This document shows, piece after piece, positions 32,210 through 39,084 of a stretch of 39,084 nt of DNA (positions are counted from its first letter, which is position 1; each line of letters begins with the position of its first letter). The stretch is from SM1-73 sp964588305 (GTDB lineage: Bacteria > Zixibacteria > MSB-5A5 > SM1-73). The notes beneath the pieces are model-generated. The model had not been told where the DNA came from. It saw only the letters and a program-made list of their open reading frames with translations, and ran no database searches. The stretch lies in the NCBI GenBank assembly GCA_964588305.1, contig CAZPOP010000025.1:1-39084 (forward strand), given 5' to 3'. The position numbers and the translations under genes were made by a program.

Positions 32210-32482
32210 CTATCGACCTTCTGTCTTATTTACACCAAGAGCGAATAATTACAGCGAAATCGCTACAACCTTTGTGGTGAAACAGATGACTCCAGCGTTT
32301 ATGAGAGAGTGTTAATGTTTGCGTTTCATCCTGTAATCTGTTGAGAATTGATCAGATGGCGATCCAAGAAATGAAACATTTTTGAAAATATACACACGAA
32401 AGGCACGAAACACATGAAACACGACACCCTTGTCCTTTGCATCTCTTGGTATCTCGTTGAAGAGCAATTGCCTGCACCTTCT

Positions 32483-33472
32483 TCATGCCAAGGTCATTGC
32501 AATTGCCACCACGTTGACGATGTCGTCCACGCTGCAACCCCGGGAAAGGTCATTCGCCGGCTTGGCCAGACCCTGAATTATCGGGCCGACGGCCTCCGCC
32601 TTGGCCATCCTCTGGACCAATTTGTAGGCGATGTTGCCCGCGTCCAGATCCGGAAAGATCAAGACGTTTGCATCTCCGTGAATGGCACAATCCGGACATT
32701 TCTTCTTCGCCACGTCCGGAATTATGGCCGAGTCAGCTTGCAGCTCTCCGTCAATTTTCAGGTCCGGTCTCAATTCCCTCGCAATCCTCGTCGCCTCTCT
32801 CACTTTGTCTATCATCTCATGCTCGGCACTTCCCTTGGTAGAAAAGGAAAGCATCGCCACCCTTGGCTCTTCGCCCACCAACTCCTGCATGGTCTTGGCA
32901 GAGGAAATAGCGATGGAAGCAAGCTGCGAAGGATCGGGATCTGGTATCACCGCGCAGTCACCGAACACGAATATCTTATCCTTTACTCCCAGGAATTCAG
33001 ACAGAGCCATGATGAAGGAACTGGACACGGACGTGATTCCCGCCGCCAATCCGATTATCTGTATTGCCGCTCTCAATACGTCTCCGGTAGTGTTCACAGA
33101 GCCAGCCACCGATCCATCCACTTCGCCCTTCCGTACCATCATAGCCCCGTAGAACAGGGGATTGGCCATGATTCTCTTCGCTTCATCCGGTGTCATACCC
33201 TTTTTCTTGCGAAGCTGATAATACTCTTCTGTGTATTCCTCGAATTCCGATGAGGTAGAGGGATTGATTACTTTCACCTTGCCCGAATCCAGTTGATGTG
33301 ATCTTGCTAATTCACCGATCTTGTTTTCATCCCCTAACAAAGTGACTTCGGCCAATCCTTCTGTCAGAATCTTCTTGGCGGCCAGTATCATCCTTTCCTC
33401 TGTGCCTTCCGGCAGGACCACCCTTTTCTTTTTCGATTTAGCTTTTTCCTTGATCTTTGTGATGACGTTCAT
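32483..33472 (-). CDS. pta: Phosphate acetyltransferase
   Basis: A 329-residue protein with GAGGTAAGC before ATG 33472. It converts acetyl-CoA and phosphate to acetyl phosphate and CoA, usually followed by acetate kinase to make ATP. VVLPEGTEERMILAAKKILT, NPLFYGAMMVRKGEVDGSVA and SFSTKGSAEHEMIDKVREAT are the conserved blocks of the short, single-domain Pta (about 325-335 residues) without the DRTGG regulatory domain. No ackA is visible in the window; the closest minus-strand genes upstream and downstream are dnaJ and the deoxyribosyltransferase-like gene. Confidence 0.95.
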   Translation of the reverse strand: MNVITKIKEKAKSKKKRVVLPEGTEERMILAAKKILTEGLAEVTLLGDENKIGELARSHQLDSGKVKVINPSTSSEFEEYTEEYYQLRKKKGMTPDEAKRIMANPLFYGAMMVRKGEVDGSVAGSVNTTGDVLRAAIQIIGLAAGITSVSSSFIMALSEFLGVKDKIFVFGDCAVIPDPDPSQLASIAISSAKTMQELVGEEPRVAMLSFSTKGSAEHEMIDKVREATRIARELRPDLKIDGELQADSAIIPDVAKKKCPDCAIHGDANVLIFPDLDAGNIAYKLVQRMAKAEAVGPIIQGLAKPANDLSRGCSVDDIVNVVAIAMTLA

Positions 33473-33591
33473 GCTTACCTCGCTTTATTTTGATGCGTTG
33501 GGACTTTGTGAAGGTATTTTTCAAATCATTCCTCTTTCGTTTGTCACTTTCAGTCCGCACTAGTTTGCCATTCTGGGTCCGTACTATTTTG

Positions 33592-33654
33592 TCATTCTGA
33601 GCCCGACGGGCGAAGAATCTAAAGATTTAGATGCTTCGCTTCACTCAGCATGAC
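33592..33654. repeat. CATTCTGAG...GAAGAATCT repeat
   Basis: CATTCTGAGCCCGACGGGCG then AAGAATCT, followed by GCTTCGCTTCACTCAGCATG. GCCCG/CGGGC are the inner arms. Same family as 8364 and 9171. A partial copy, CATTCTGGGTCCGTACTA, is at 33569. Confidence 0.6.
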
Positions 33655-33764
33655 ACTTGTGTTTCTGAGCCTTCGAGGACTATTTAGGTAACAATCCATT
33701 TGTAATCCCGATGCTTCCACTCAATACCCCACCCTTATCCGAACTAACTTGCAATCATCCATGC

Positions 33765-34871
33765 TCAATGCTTCAATCCCGTCTCTTTAGCAAACTCCTC
33801 CATCAGTTTCTTTTGTTTCTCACTGATATTCTTAGGAACCTCCACAACCACTTCCACGTATTGATCCCCCCTCGCCCCGTTCGCCTTTATCCCTTTGCCT
33901 TTCAATCTGAACTTGGCGCCGCTCTGGGTTCCCGGAGGAATCTTAAGATCGACCTTCCCATCGATGGTCCTCACTCTGATTTTACTCCCCAGGATCGCTT
34001 GGGCGACGTTTATCGGAACCCTGCAGAAGATATCGCTTCCTTTCCGCTCGAAGAATCGATGTTCACCTATGTTAACCTTGACGATCAAATCACCGGCCGG
34101 ACCACCAGCTATTCCAGGTTGTCCTTGATTTCTTAGCTTCAATTTTGCTCCATCACGTATTCCCGCTGGGATATTGATCGAAATCCTTTTTCGGCCAAAG
34201 GTCTGTCCTTTTCCCTCGCATTGAGGACACGGCTCAGTTATGATCTTTCCTCTTCCGTAGCACCGGGGACAAGGTCTATTCACGGCGAAGGCGCCCTGGG
34301 AAAAGGAGCGCATTCCGCTGCCTCCGCAGTCAGGACAGGTAGAAAGCTTGGTTCCCGGCTTTGCCCCCGAACCTCCGCAAACCGGGCAGGTCTCTTCCTT
34401 TCTAAGCTCGACTAAGGTCTTGCCTCCGGAGATAGCCTGATCAAAGGGAATCTCAATTTCTGCATACGCATCAGCGCCCTTCTGTGGTCCCCATCTTTGC
34501 TGTCTGTTTCTTTCACCGAAATCAAAGAAGGAGCTGAAGAGATCACCCAGATCACCCATTCCACCTAAATCTTCAGAGGTGTAAGTTCTGCCTCGACCGG
34601 TCCTTCCCCGGAACAGATCTTCGAATCCACCAGTCCCGGCAAATCCTTGTCTGCCCATCTGCCGGAGCTGATCATATTGTTTCTTCTTGTCTGGATTAGC
34701 CAAGACCTCGTGTGCCGAGGAGACCTCTTTGAATTTGTCCTCAGCCGCCTTATTCCCCGGATTTGCGTCAGGATGATATTTCTTGGCTAATTTCCGATAA
34801 GCCTTTTTGATCTGCTCCGGCGTTGCATTCTCTGATACGCCCAATACCTCGTAATAATCCTTCTGCGCCAT
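33765..34871 (-). CDS. dnaJ: Chaperone DnaJ
   Basis: A 368-residue Hsp40 co-chaperone that stimulates DnaK. J domain 1-70 with HPD in KKYHPDANPG; glycine-rich region with GRQGFAGTGGFEDLFRGRTG; four zinc repeats CPVCGGSG, CPDCGGSG, CPRCYGRG, CPQCEGKG (about 160-225); C-terminal client-binding domains to the end. Type I and complete. AAAGGA lies 9 bases before ATG 34871, and a near-perfect promoter is at 34893-34921. No dnaK or grpE follows; pta is the next gene on the same strand. Confidence 0.97.
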   Translation of the reverse strand: MAQKDYYEVLGVSENATPEQIKKAYRKLAKKYHPDANPGNKAAEDKFKEVSSAHEVLANPDKKKQYDQLRQMGRQGFAGTGGFEDLFRGRTGRGRTYTSEDLGGMGDLGDLFSSFFDFGERNRQQRWGPQKGADAYAEIEIPFDQAISGGKTLVELRKEETCPVCGGSGAKPGTKLSTCPDCGGSGMRSFSQGAFAVNRPCPRCYGRGKIITEPCPQCEGKGQTFGRKRISINIPAGIRDGAKLKLRNQGQPGIAGGPAGDLIVKVNIGEHRFFERKGSDIFCRVPINVAQAILGSKIRVRTIDGKVDLKIPPGTQSGAKFRLKGKGIKANGARGDQYVEVVVEVPKNISEKQKKLMEEFAKETGLKH

Positions 34872-34892
34872 AGAAACATTCCTTTTGCCACT

Positions 34893-34921
34893 ATTATAGG
34901 TTCTCGAAAGCTACTTGTCAA
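34893..34921 (-). promoter_or_regulatory. Sigma70 promoter of dnaJ
   Basis: On the minus strand TTGACA (34921-34916), 17-base spacer, TATAAT (34898-34893), both boxes perfect. The start point would be about 15 bases before the ATG, so the leader is short. No CIRCE-type inverted repeat is seen. Confidence 0.8.
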
Positions 34922-34964
34922 TTCAAACTTGGTTTTGCTCGAAACTATCTGACCGAGAAAATAC

Positions 34965-34993
34965 TTGACTTTCGGAAGAAAATCGTGTAAGGT
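34965..34993 (+). promoter_or_regulatory. Probable promoter of the SSS transporter
   Basis: TTGACT (34965-34970), 17-base spacer, TAAGGT (34988-34993). The -10 box is weak. CTTGACTTTCGG is shared with the promoter at 8577. Confidence 0.5.
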
Positions 34994-35110
34994 CTCCAAA
35001 CGAATGATGTTGCTCTCGAGCAGTTTCGAAAAACGAGTGCAGGGGAAAAAACACTCAGGTGGACCTGTAGGAAAATCACTGCCGTCGTGTTCTGCTAAAA
35101 AGGTCGCTTT

Positions 35111-36820
35111 ATGCATCTAAGGTACGGTACCTGGTTTGATCTCGCCATTATCGTTGTCTACCTTGGTTTTTGTGTTCTGGTTGGCATTTATTATAGGCGG
35201 CGGGCTGAAAAAAGCTTTGAGGAGTATTTTCTTGCTGGCCGGACCATTCCAACCGTGGTTTTAACCTCCTCGATCATGGCTACTTTCATCTCCACGGTTA
35301 CCATTGTCGGAATCCCGGGGTTAGCTTATAAGATCGGGATTGCTGGCATGATATTCAATTCCATCAGCATGTACTTCCTCAGATATGGCGCCGTGTTCTA
35401 TGGTCCTTATGTCCGAAAGATTCTGCCCACCACGATTATGACCTTACCAGAGATGGCGGAATATCTCTATAATTCCAAGGCCCATCTCGCCTCCACCATA
35501 CTATCTATTATCTTCAATATCTCGCGCTTCGGCACCCAATTTCTGGCCGTGGGGTTCTTGCTGAATTTCCTGTTCGGGATAAGCATCTTCTGGGGTGCGG
35601 CTATATCTGCTCTCGTGGTCTTGAGTTATACCGTGCTCTCCGGATTCATCGCTGAGGCCATCACCGATGTCTTTCAAATGCTCTTTATGCTGATCGGCGT
35701 AGGCATCGCGACTATTCTGGGGCTTCAGCACTTTGGGGGTTGGGAAAATGTCATTGCGGCGCTGCCCAAAAGTCATTTTGTGTGGCACGGCAACGAGCCC
35801 TTGATGGCTTTGGTGGCTTATGCCATTATGGCCTTCTACATGTATCCTGACCCGTCGTTCTATCAACGTTATTCTGCCGGAAAATCACCCAAACAGGTTC
35901 AATTCGCCATGTCCTCGATGATTCTGTTGTCCTCTATGTTCGGTATTATCTGCTGCATTAATGCCATGATGGCCAGAGCCCTATTTCCGGACATGACCCC
36001 GGCGCTGGCGATATATTCCTTTATGGAGCGCTTCTTGCCGGCTGGCGTATTCGGGTTATGGCTGGCAGCCTTCGTCGCAGCCGGCATGTCCACTGGCGAC
36101 ACCTATATGCTGATTGGTGCGACCAATATATCAAGGGATATCTATAAACGCTGGATCAGACGTGATGCCACCGATGCCCAGGTTATTAAACTGACCCGCG
36201 TGCTGATGATATTCTTGGCCTTGGTTTCTACTTATGTGGTTATCCAGTTCAAGAGCGTTTGGAGTATCTGGTCTTGGGGGGCGATGATGTTTGCTTCAGC
36301 CATCTTCGTACCCTTGGTACCGGGAATCCTATGGCGCTGGCGAAAGCATCCCGATTCTGCCTGGATTTCCATAGCAAGTGCCCTGGCCATATTTATACCA
36401 TTGTATCCTCCGCCTGGGATGGCACCCAAATATGTAGAGAATCTCGCTGGATTCATCGGAGTAAAACCATTTTCACCAGCCCATCAGGCCTATATCTTCC
36501 TGGGTGCCTGGCTTATCTCGACATTGGTTTATCTCGTCGTAAACTTGGGTTTCGGTAAGAAGCCGCCTGAAAGAGAGTATAGAAAACCAGAGGAACCCGT
36601 AAAAGAATTAACCGACCAGGCAAGATTCTATAATCGAAATAGCTTCTTAGTATCGCTATTATTTTGGTTACTTGCGCCAACCGCTATTGTTGTCTCAATC
36701 ATCGGGGGCAGTATCGCTACCATTTTATGGTATTTCTTAGGTGGCTTAAATGTGGTTTTTGGGCTAATCATCTTCTGGCAGGTCATCCGGGCACGCAAAG
36801 AACTCCTTGCTTTCAGGTAG
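35111..36820 (+). CDS. Sodium:solute symporter (SSS family), large form
   Basis: A 569-residue protein with AAAAAGGT 7 bases before ATG 35111. About 14 helices. FEEYFLAGRTIPTVVLTSSI is the start of the SSS core, TVLSGFIAEAITDVFQMLFM and YPDPSFYQRYSAGKSPKQVQ the central helices, and MSTGDTYMLIGATNISRDIY the sodium-site helix with Ser/Thr residues. It is longer than the copy at 11756, with an extra pair of helices after a charged linker (KKPPEREYRKPEEPVKELTD). Substrate unknown; related proteins carry carboxylates, sugars or choline-like compounds. There is no small accessory gene next to this one, unlike the other two symporters. Confidence 0.88.
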   Translation: MHLRYGTWFDLAIIVVYLGFCVLVGIYYRRRAEKSFEEYFLAGRTIPTVVLTSSIMATFISTVTIVGIPGLAYKIGIAGMIFNSISMYFLRYGAVFYGPYVRKILPTTIMTLPEMAEYLYNSKAHLASTILSIIFNISRFGTQFLAVGFLLNFLFGISIFWGAAISALVVLSYTVLSGFIAEAITDVFQMLFMLIGVGIATILGLQHFGGWENVIAALPKSHFVWHGNEPLMALVAYAIMAFYMYPDPSFYQRYSAGKSPKQVQFAMSSMILLSSMFGIICCINAMMARALFPDMTPALAIYSFMERFLPAGVFGLWLAAFVAAGMSTGDTYMLIGATNISRDIYKRWIRRDATDAQVIKLTRVLMIFLALVSTYVVIQFKSVWSIWSWGAMMFASAIFVPLVPGILWRWRKHPDSAWISIASALAIFIPLYPPPGMAPKYVENLAGFIGVKPFSPAHQAYIFLGAWLISTLVYLVVNLGFGKKPPEREYRKPEEPVKELTDQARFYNRNSFLVSLLFWLLAPTAIVVSIIGGSIATILWYFLGGLNVVFGLIIFWQVIRARKELLAFR

Positions 36821-37103
36821 AGCCGAGGGGACCTGAGTTAGGGGGAGAGTCTCCGTAGGGACAGGGCTCGTCCCTGTCCGCAGCCCGTAGGCCGGGCGCC
36901 CCAGCCCGGCTATTCTGTATCTTCACAAACGTCTTGCAGTAACACCGGAGTGCAAACCTTTAGGTTTGCCGGGGGGGACCTGGGGTGGGGGGAGATTCTC
37001 CGTAGGGACAGGGCTAGTCCCTGTCCGCAACCCGCAGGCCGGGCGCCCCAGCGCGGCTATTCTGTATCTTCACAAACGTCTTGCGGTAATACTGGAGTGA
37101 AAA

Positions 37104-37303
37104 CCTTTAGGTTTGCCGGGGAGGGGAAAACCCCCCAATGTCGTTGCGAGGAGTCACTCGCCATCGGCGGGGGGCGACGAAGCAATCTCTGCGCCCGCCT
37201 TGCGCAGGGTGGACCCGCACCCCACCTCAATCCTTTGTGCCCGCGTGCCTGACCGTCTGTCGAACAGGTTTTTGGAGTGCGAAAGCTTGCTTTCGCGATT
37301 TTT
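37104..37303. repeat. 200-bp direct repeat, copy 1 (copy 2 at 37806-38005)
   Basis: From CCTTTAGGTTTGCCGGGG to GGAGTGCGAAAGCTTGCTTT and CGCGATTTT. Copy 2 is shifted by exactly 702 bases without net insertion. Differences concentrate in a central stretch (37195-37230 against 37897-37932), where the sequence is nearly unrelated, while both flanks are almost identical. Confidence 0.8.
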
Positions 37304-37370
37304 CGAAATCTGTTACACCGGAGTGCAAACCTTCAGGTTTGCCGGGGAGGACCTGGGGTGGGGCGAGAGT

Positions 37371-37826
37371 CTCCGTAGGGACAGGGCTAGTCCCTGTCCG
37401 CAACCCGCAGGCCGGACACCCCTGCCGGGCTATTCTATCCTGTATCTTCACAAATGCCTCGCAGTAACACTGGAGTGCAAACCTTTAGGTTTGCCAGTGG
37501 GGGGACCCAGGGTGGGGTCAACTCTGTCCGCGGTACTTGTAGCAATACTGGAGTGCGAACCTTTAGGTTTGCCGGGGTGGAGGCAGGGGGGCGAGAGTCT
37601 CCGTAGGGACAGGGCTAGTCCCTGTCCGCAACCCGTAAGCCGGGCGCCCCAGCCCGGCTATTCTATCCTGTATCTTCACAAGCGTCTTGGAGTAATACTG
37701 GAGTGCAAACCTTTAGGTTTGCCGGTGGGGGGACCCAGGGTGGGGTCAACTCTGTCCGCGGTACTTGTAGCAATACTGGAGTGCGAATCTCAAGATCAAA
37801 ATTGACCTTTAGGTTTGCCGGGGAGG
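37371..37826. repeat. Tandem 228-bp duplication
   Basis: CTCCGTAGGGACAGGGCTAG starts at 37371 and at 37599; GGACCCAGGGTGGGGTCAAC at 37503 and 37731; TACTTGTAGCAATACTGGAG at 37534 and 37762, all offset by 228. In unit 2 the last palindrome is interrupted by an 18-base insert, TCTCAAGATCAAAATTGA (37784-37801 or so). Confidence 0.8.
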
Positions 37827-38179
37827 GGAAAACCCCCCAATGTCGTTGCGAGGAGTCCCTCGCCATCGGCGGGGGGCGACGAAGCAATCTCTGCGCCCAC
37901 GATGCGTGGACTGAACTCCCACCCCACGTCAATCCTTTGTGCCCGCGTGCCTGACCGTCTGTCGAAAAGGTTTTTGGAGTGCGAAAGCTTGCTTTCGCGA
38001 TTTTCTTTATTCCACATCCTCATAAATGTCTTGCAGCAACACCGGAGTGCGAACCTTTAGGTTTGCCGGAAGGGGGAAGAAGGGTAAAGCTGAAGCTTTA
38101 CACTCCAGGAAAAATAGAAAAAGGCGAGAAAATCTCTCGCCTCTCATTTCAACATCCTTTCGCCCCAATAAACCTGAAC

Positions 38180-38488
38180 CTACGCCCCTTGCTTTTTCTC
38201 CACCGGCTTTTTCTTCTCAGCCGTCTCCTTCCCTGTACCCGTCTCCGACTTCTTCTCGCTCGCGGTGCTCACGCCGCTTTCCTCTTTCTGCCTCTTTTTA
38301 TATGACTCGCTCCGATGATCGGTGATATAAAACCCATTCCCCTTAAACAAGAAACCACCACCACCGGATATCAATCTCTTCACTTTCCCACCACAAACAG
38401 GGCACACCTTAACCGGCTCATCTGTTATGCTCTGAGACTTCTCAAACTGATGATGACACTTTTCACATTCATATTCATAAGTAGGCAT
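38180..38488 (-). CDS. FmdB family zinc ribbon protein
   Basis: A 102-residue protein with AGGGAGC before ATG 38488. MPTYEYECEKCHHQFEKSQS is the typical start; zinc ligands are C8, C11 in CEKC and C29, C32 in CPVC. The GGGGFLFKGNGFYITDHRS segment (about 43-61) is the conserved tail of the domain (usually ...FKGSGFYxTDY). The last 40 residues are a lysine/glutamate/threonine-rich disordered tail. FmdB-like proteins are widespread and were first noted as regulators near formamidase genes; their real role is unclear. The gene is alone, flanked by the repeat mosaic. Confidence 0.88.
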   Translation of the reverse strand: MPTYEYECEKCHHQFEKSQSITDEPVKVCPVCGGKVKRLISGGGGFLFKGNGFYITDHRSESYKKRQKEESGVSTASEKKSETGTGKETAEKKKPVEKKQGA

Positions 38489-38689
38489 ATCTTAGCTCCC
38501 TAAATCCTTTCTACAATCTAACCATCGGCAAAAGGAGTGTCAATTGTTGTCTCCTCTTCCAGAACTTATTTCTACGCATCCGTTTGTTCACTGTTTGAAT
38601 GGGGTTCTGTAACCGCAGGTCAGTTGACTTCTTATGGATCCAAATGGATAAATGAGCTTCAGCCTGTCCACCTTGGCGTGCTTAGGAAA

Positions 38690-38911
38690 TCACAGAAGTT
38701 CTCTGAATTCATCAATGGTTAAACCAGCGTCTTTAATTATGGCTGAGAGGGTTCCTTTCTTAAGTGGCTTTGAGCCATGACACGGGACAGGAACAATATC
38801 GCCCCATCTTTCCAGAATTGCATGACTCCCATGCCAACGATTCAAAGCAAAACCAACTTTTCTTAATGCCTTCACAACGTGTTCACCTGTCACCTGAGGA
38901 AGTTTCCTCAC
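38690..38911 (-). CDS. hicA: HicA family toxin (mRNA interferase)
   Basis: A 73-residue protein from GTG 38911, overlapping the hicB stop by 4 bases (GTGA). The fold is double-stranded-RNA-binding-like: VVKALRKVGFALNRWHGSHA has the GSH motif with H30 as the catalytic residue, followed by VPCHGSKPLKKGTLSAIIKD, the typical second half. HicA cleaves mRNA when HicB is lost. Both genes are on the minus strand with hicB first, the less frequent order. Confidence 0.9.
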   Translation of the reverse strand: MRKLPQVTGEHVVKALRKVGFALNRWHGSHAILERWGDIVPVPCHGSKPLKKGTLSAIIKDAGLTIDEFRELL

Positions 38912-39084
38912 AGCGACACTTCTTTTATCTCAGCTTTTTTACTGTCCACTTTTATCTTTTCATTTAGTGCCAGAAGATATCCTTCAATCGCTTCTTTGAT
39001 GTTAGCCAAACATTCCTCTACTGTTTCACCTTGAGAGTGGCATCCCTTGAGAGCTGGGCAGTGAACAGAATAGCCTCCGTCTTC
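38908..39084 (-). CDS. hicB: HicB family antitoxin, N terminus cut by window end
   Basis: 58 codons plus stop are visible: EDGGYSVHCPALKGCHSQGE, then TVEECLANIKEAIEGYLLAL and a lysine-rich end (NEKIKVDSKKAEIKEVSL). DGGYxVxCPALxGCxSQGxT is the hallmark of the HicB partial RNase H fold; about ten N-terminal residues are missing. The tail is short and has no helix-turn-helix or ribbon-helix-helix domain, so this HicB may not bind DNA by itself. Its stop overlaps the hicA start. Confidence 0.9.
   Translation of the reverse strand, partial: EDGGYSVHCPALKGCHSQGETVEECLANIKEAIEGYLLALNEKIKVDSKKAEIKEVSL

Larger units (their letters stand above)
36851..38107. repeat. Mosaic of palindromic repeats, 1.25 kb
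   Basis: Non-coding cluster made of four recurring blocks. (a) GGGACAGGGCTAGTCCCTGT hairpins at 36857, 37004, 37377 and 37605; (b) GCCGGGC gcccca GCCCGGC stems shortly after them; (c) GGAGT + 18-bp palindromes at 36947, 37094, 37274, 37320, 37472, 37550, 37700, 37777, 37976 and 38044, plus an inverse one ending at 38107; (d) GTCGTTGCGAGGAGTC ... GACGAAGCAATCTCT blocks at 37139 and 37841. Block order a-b-c repeats, with offsets of 147 and 228 bases. Long open frames across it (for example 37113-37805) are by-products of the repeats. Confidence 0.85.

Noticed and set aside
32414..33253. 279-residue open frame opposite pta
   Set aside because: Fully antisense to the well-conserved pta gene, with no family match.
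37113..37805. A 230-residue open frame and several others across 36.95-38.3 kb
   Set aside because: The translation consists of the same short strings (CKPLGLPxG, DRASPCPQP) caused by the palindromic repeats; no ribosome site and no protein family.
36851..38107. CRISPR array
   Set aside because: Repeats are of several kinds, unevenly spaced, and the sequence between them is itself repeated; no unique spacers and no cas genes.

Overview
The window looks like a chromosomal contig piece from an uncultured bacterium, probably of the FCB-like candidate phyla (Zixibacteria-type genomes are the closest match I can recall). This is inference: it rests on C-terminal type A (Por/T9SS-like) sorting domains at 1-174 and 19.5-19.7 kb, a single-repeat dockerin protein, a secreted PreP-like M16 protease, RqcH, and a very dense load of small palindromic intergenic repeats. 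There are no rRNA genes and one tRNA (Gly-GCC). A 10-N scaffold gap at 31676-31685 and two probable single-base frameshifts (about 95 and 24270) show that this is a draft assembly.

Layout. 0-6 kb: tail of a secreted T9SS-type protein, a dockerin protein and a large M16C metalloprotease. 6-8.1 kb: tRNA-Gly and an AftB-like GT-C glycosyltransferase with a TPR tail. 8.1-11.7 kb: accessory island with a 56-residue SEC-C zinc microprotein and a two-gene unit behind a near-consensus sigma70 promoter, made of a 45-residue unknown protein and a 641-residue protein that reads as winged helix + PIN-like nuclease + coiled coil + two membrane helices. 11.7-15.1 kb: two divergent sodium symporter units, each with its own roughly 31-residue membrane subunit (SSS + small accessory protein; NSS + MetS-like subunit). 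15.4-16.4 kb: DUF2953 + GerW/YtfJ pair.

16.6-28.7 kb: a run of single, mostly unrelated plus-strand genes (Asp-box propeller with sorting domain, methyltransferase, SDR, alpha/beta hydrolase, flavodoxin-like reductase, frameshifted LUD protein, catalase, ferritin-like protein, lipoprotein-like secreted protein). They are separated by hairpin repeats that sit just after stop codons, and three of them have a shared promoter-leader architecture. Catalase, ferritin-like protein and the redox enzymes suggest an oxidative-stress theme, but the genes do not form one operon. 28.7-35 kb: minus-strand housekeeping genes (PHA-regulator-like protein, rqcH, deoxyribosyltransferase-like, pta, dnaJ). 35-36.8 kb: another SSS symporter. 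36.85-38.1 kb: a 1.25-kb non-coding mosaic built almost only of palindromic repeats. 38.2-39.08 kb: FmdB zinc ribbon and a hicBA toxin-antitoxin pair cut by the window end.

The best candidates for undescribed biology are the 45-aa/PIN-membrane unit (9.52-11.64 kb), the shared leader downstream of N16-spaced promoters (16.9, 26.4, 27.5 kb, with an orphan copy at 22.7 kb), and several hairpin repeat families whose arms covary while the flanks stay constant.
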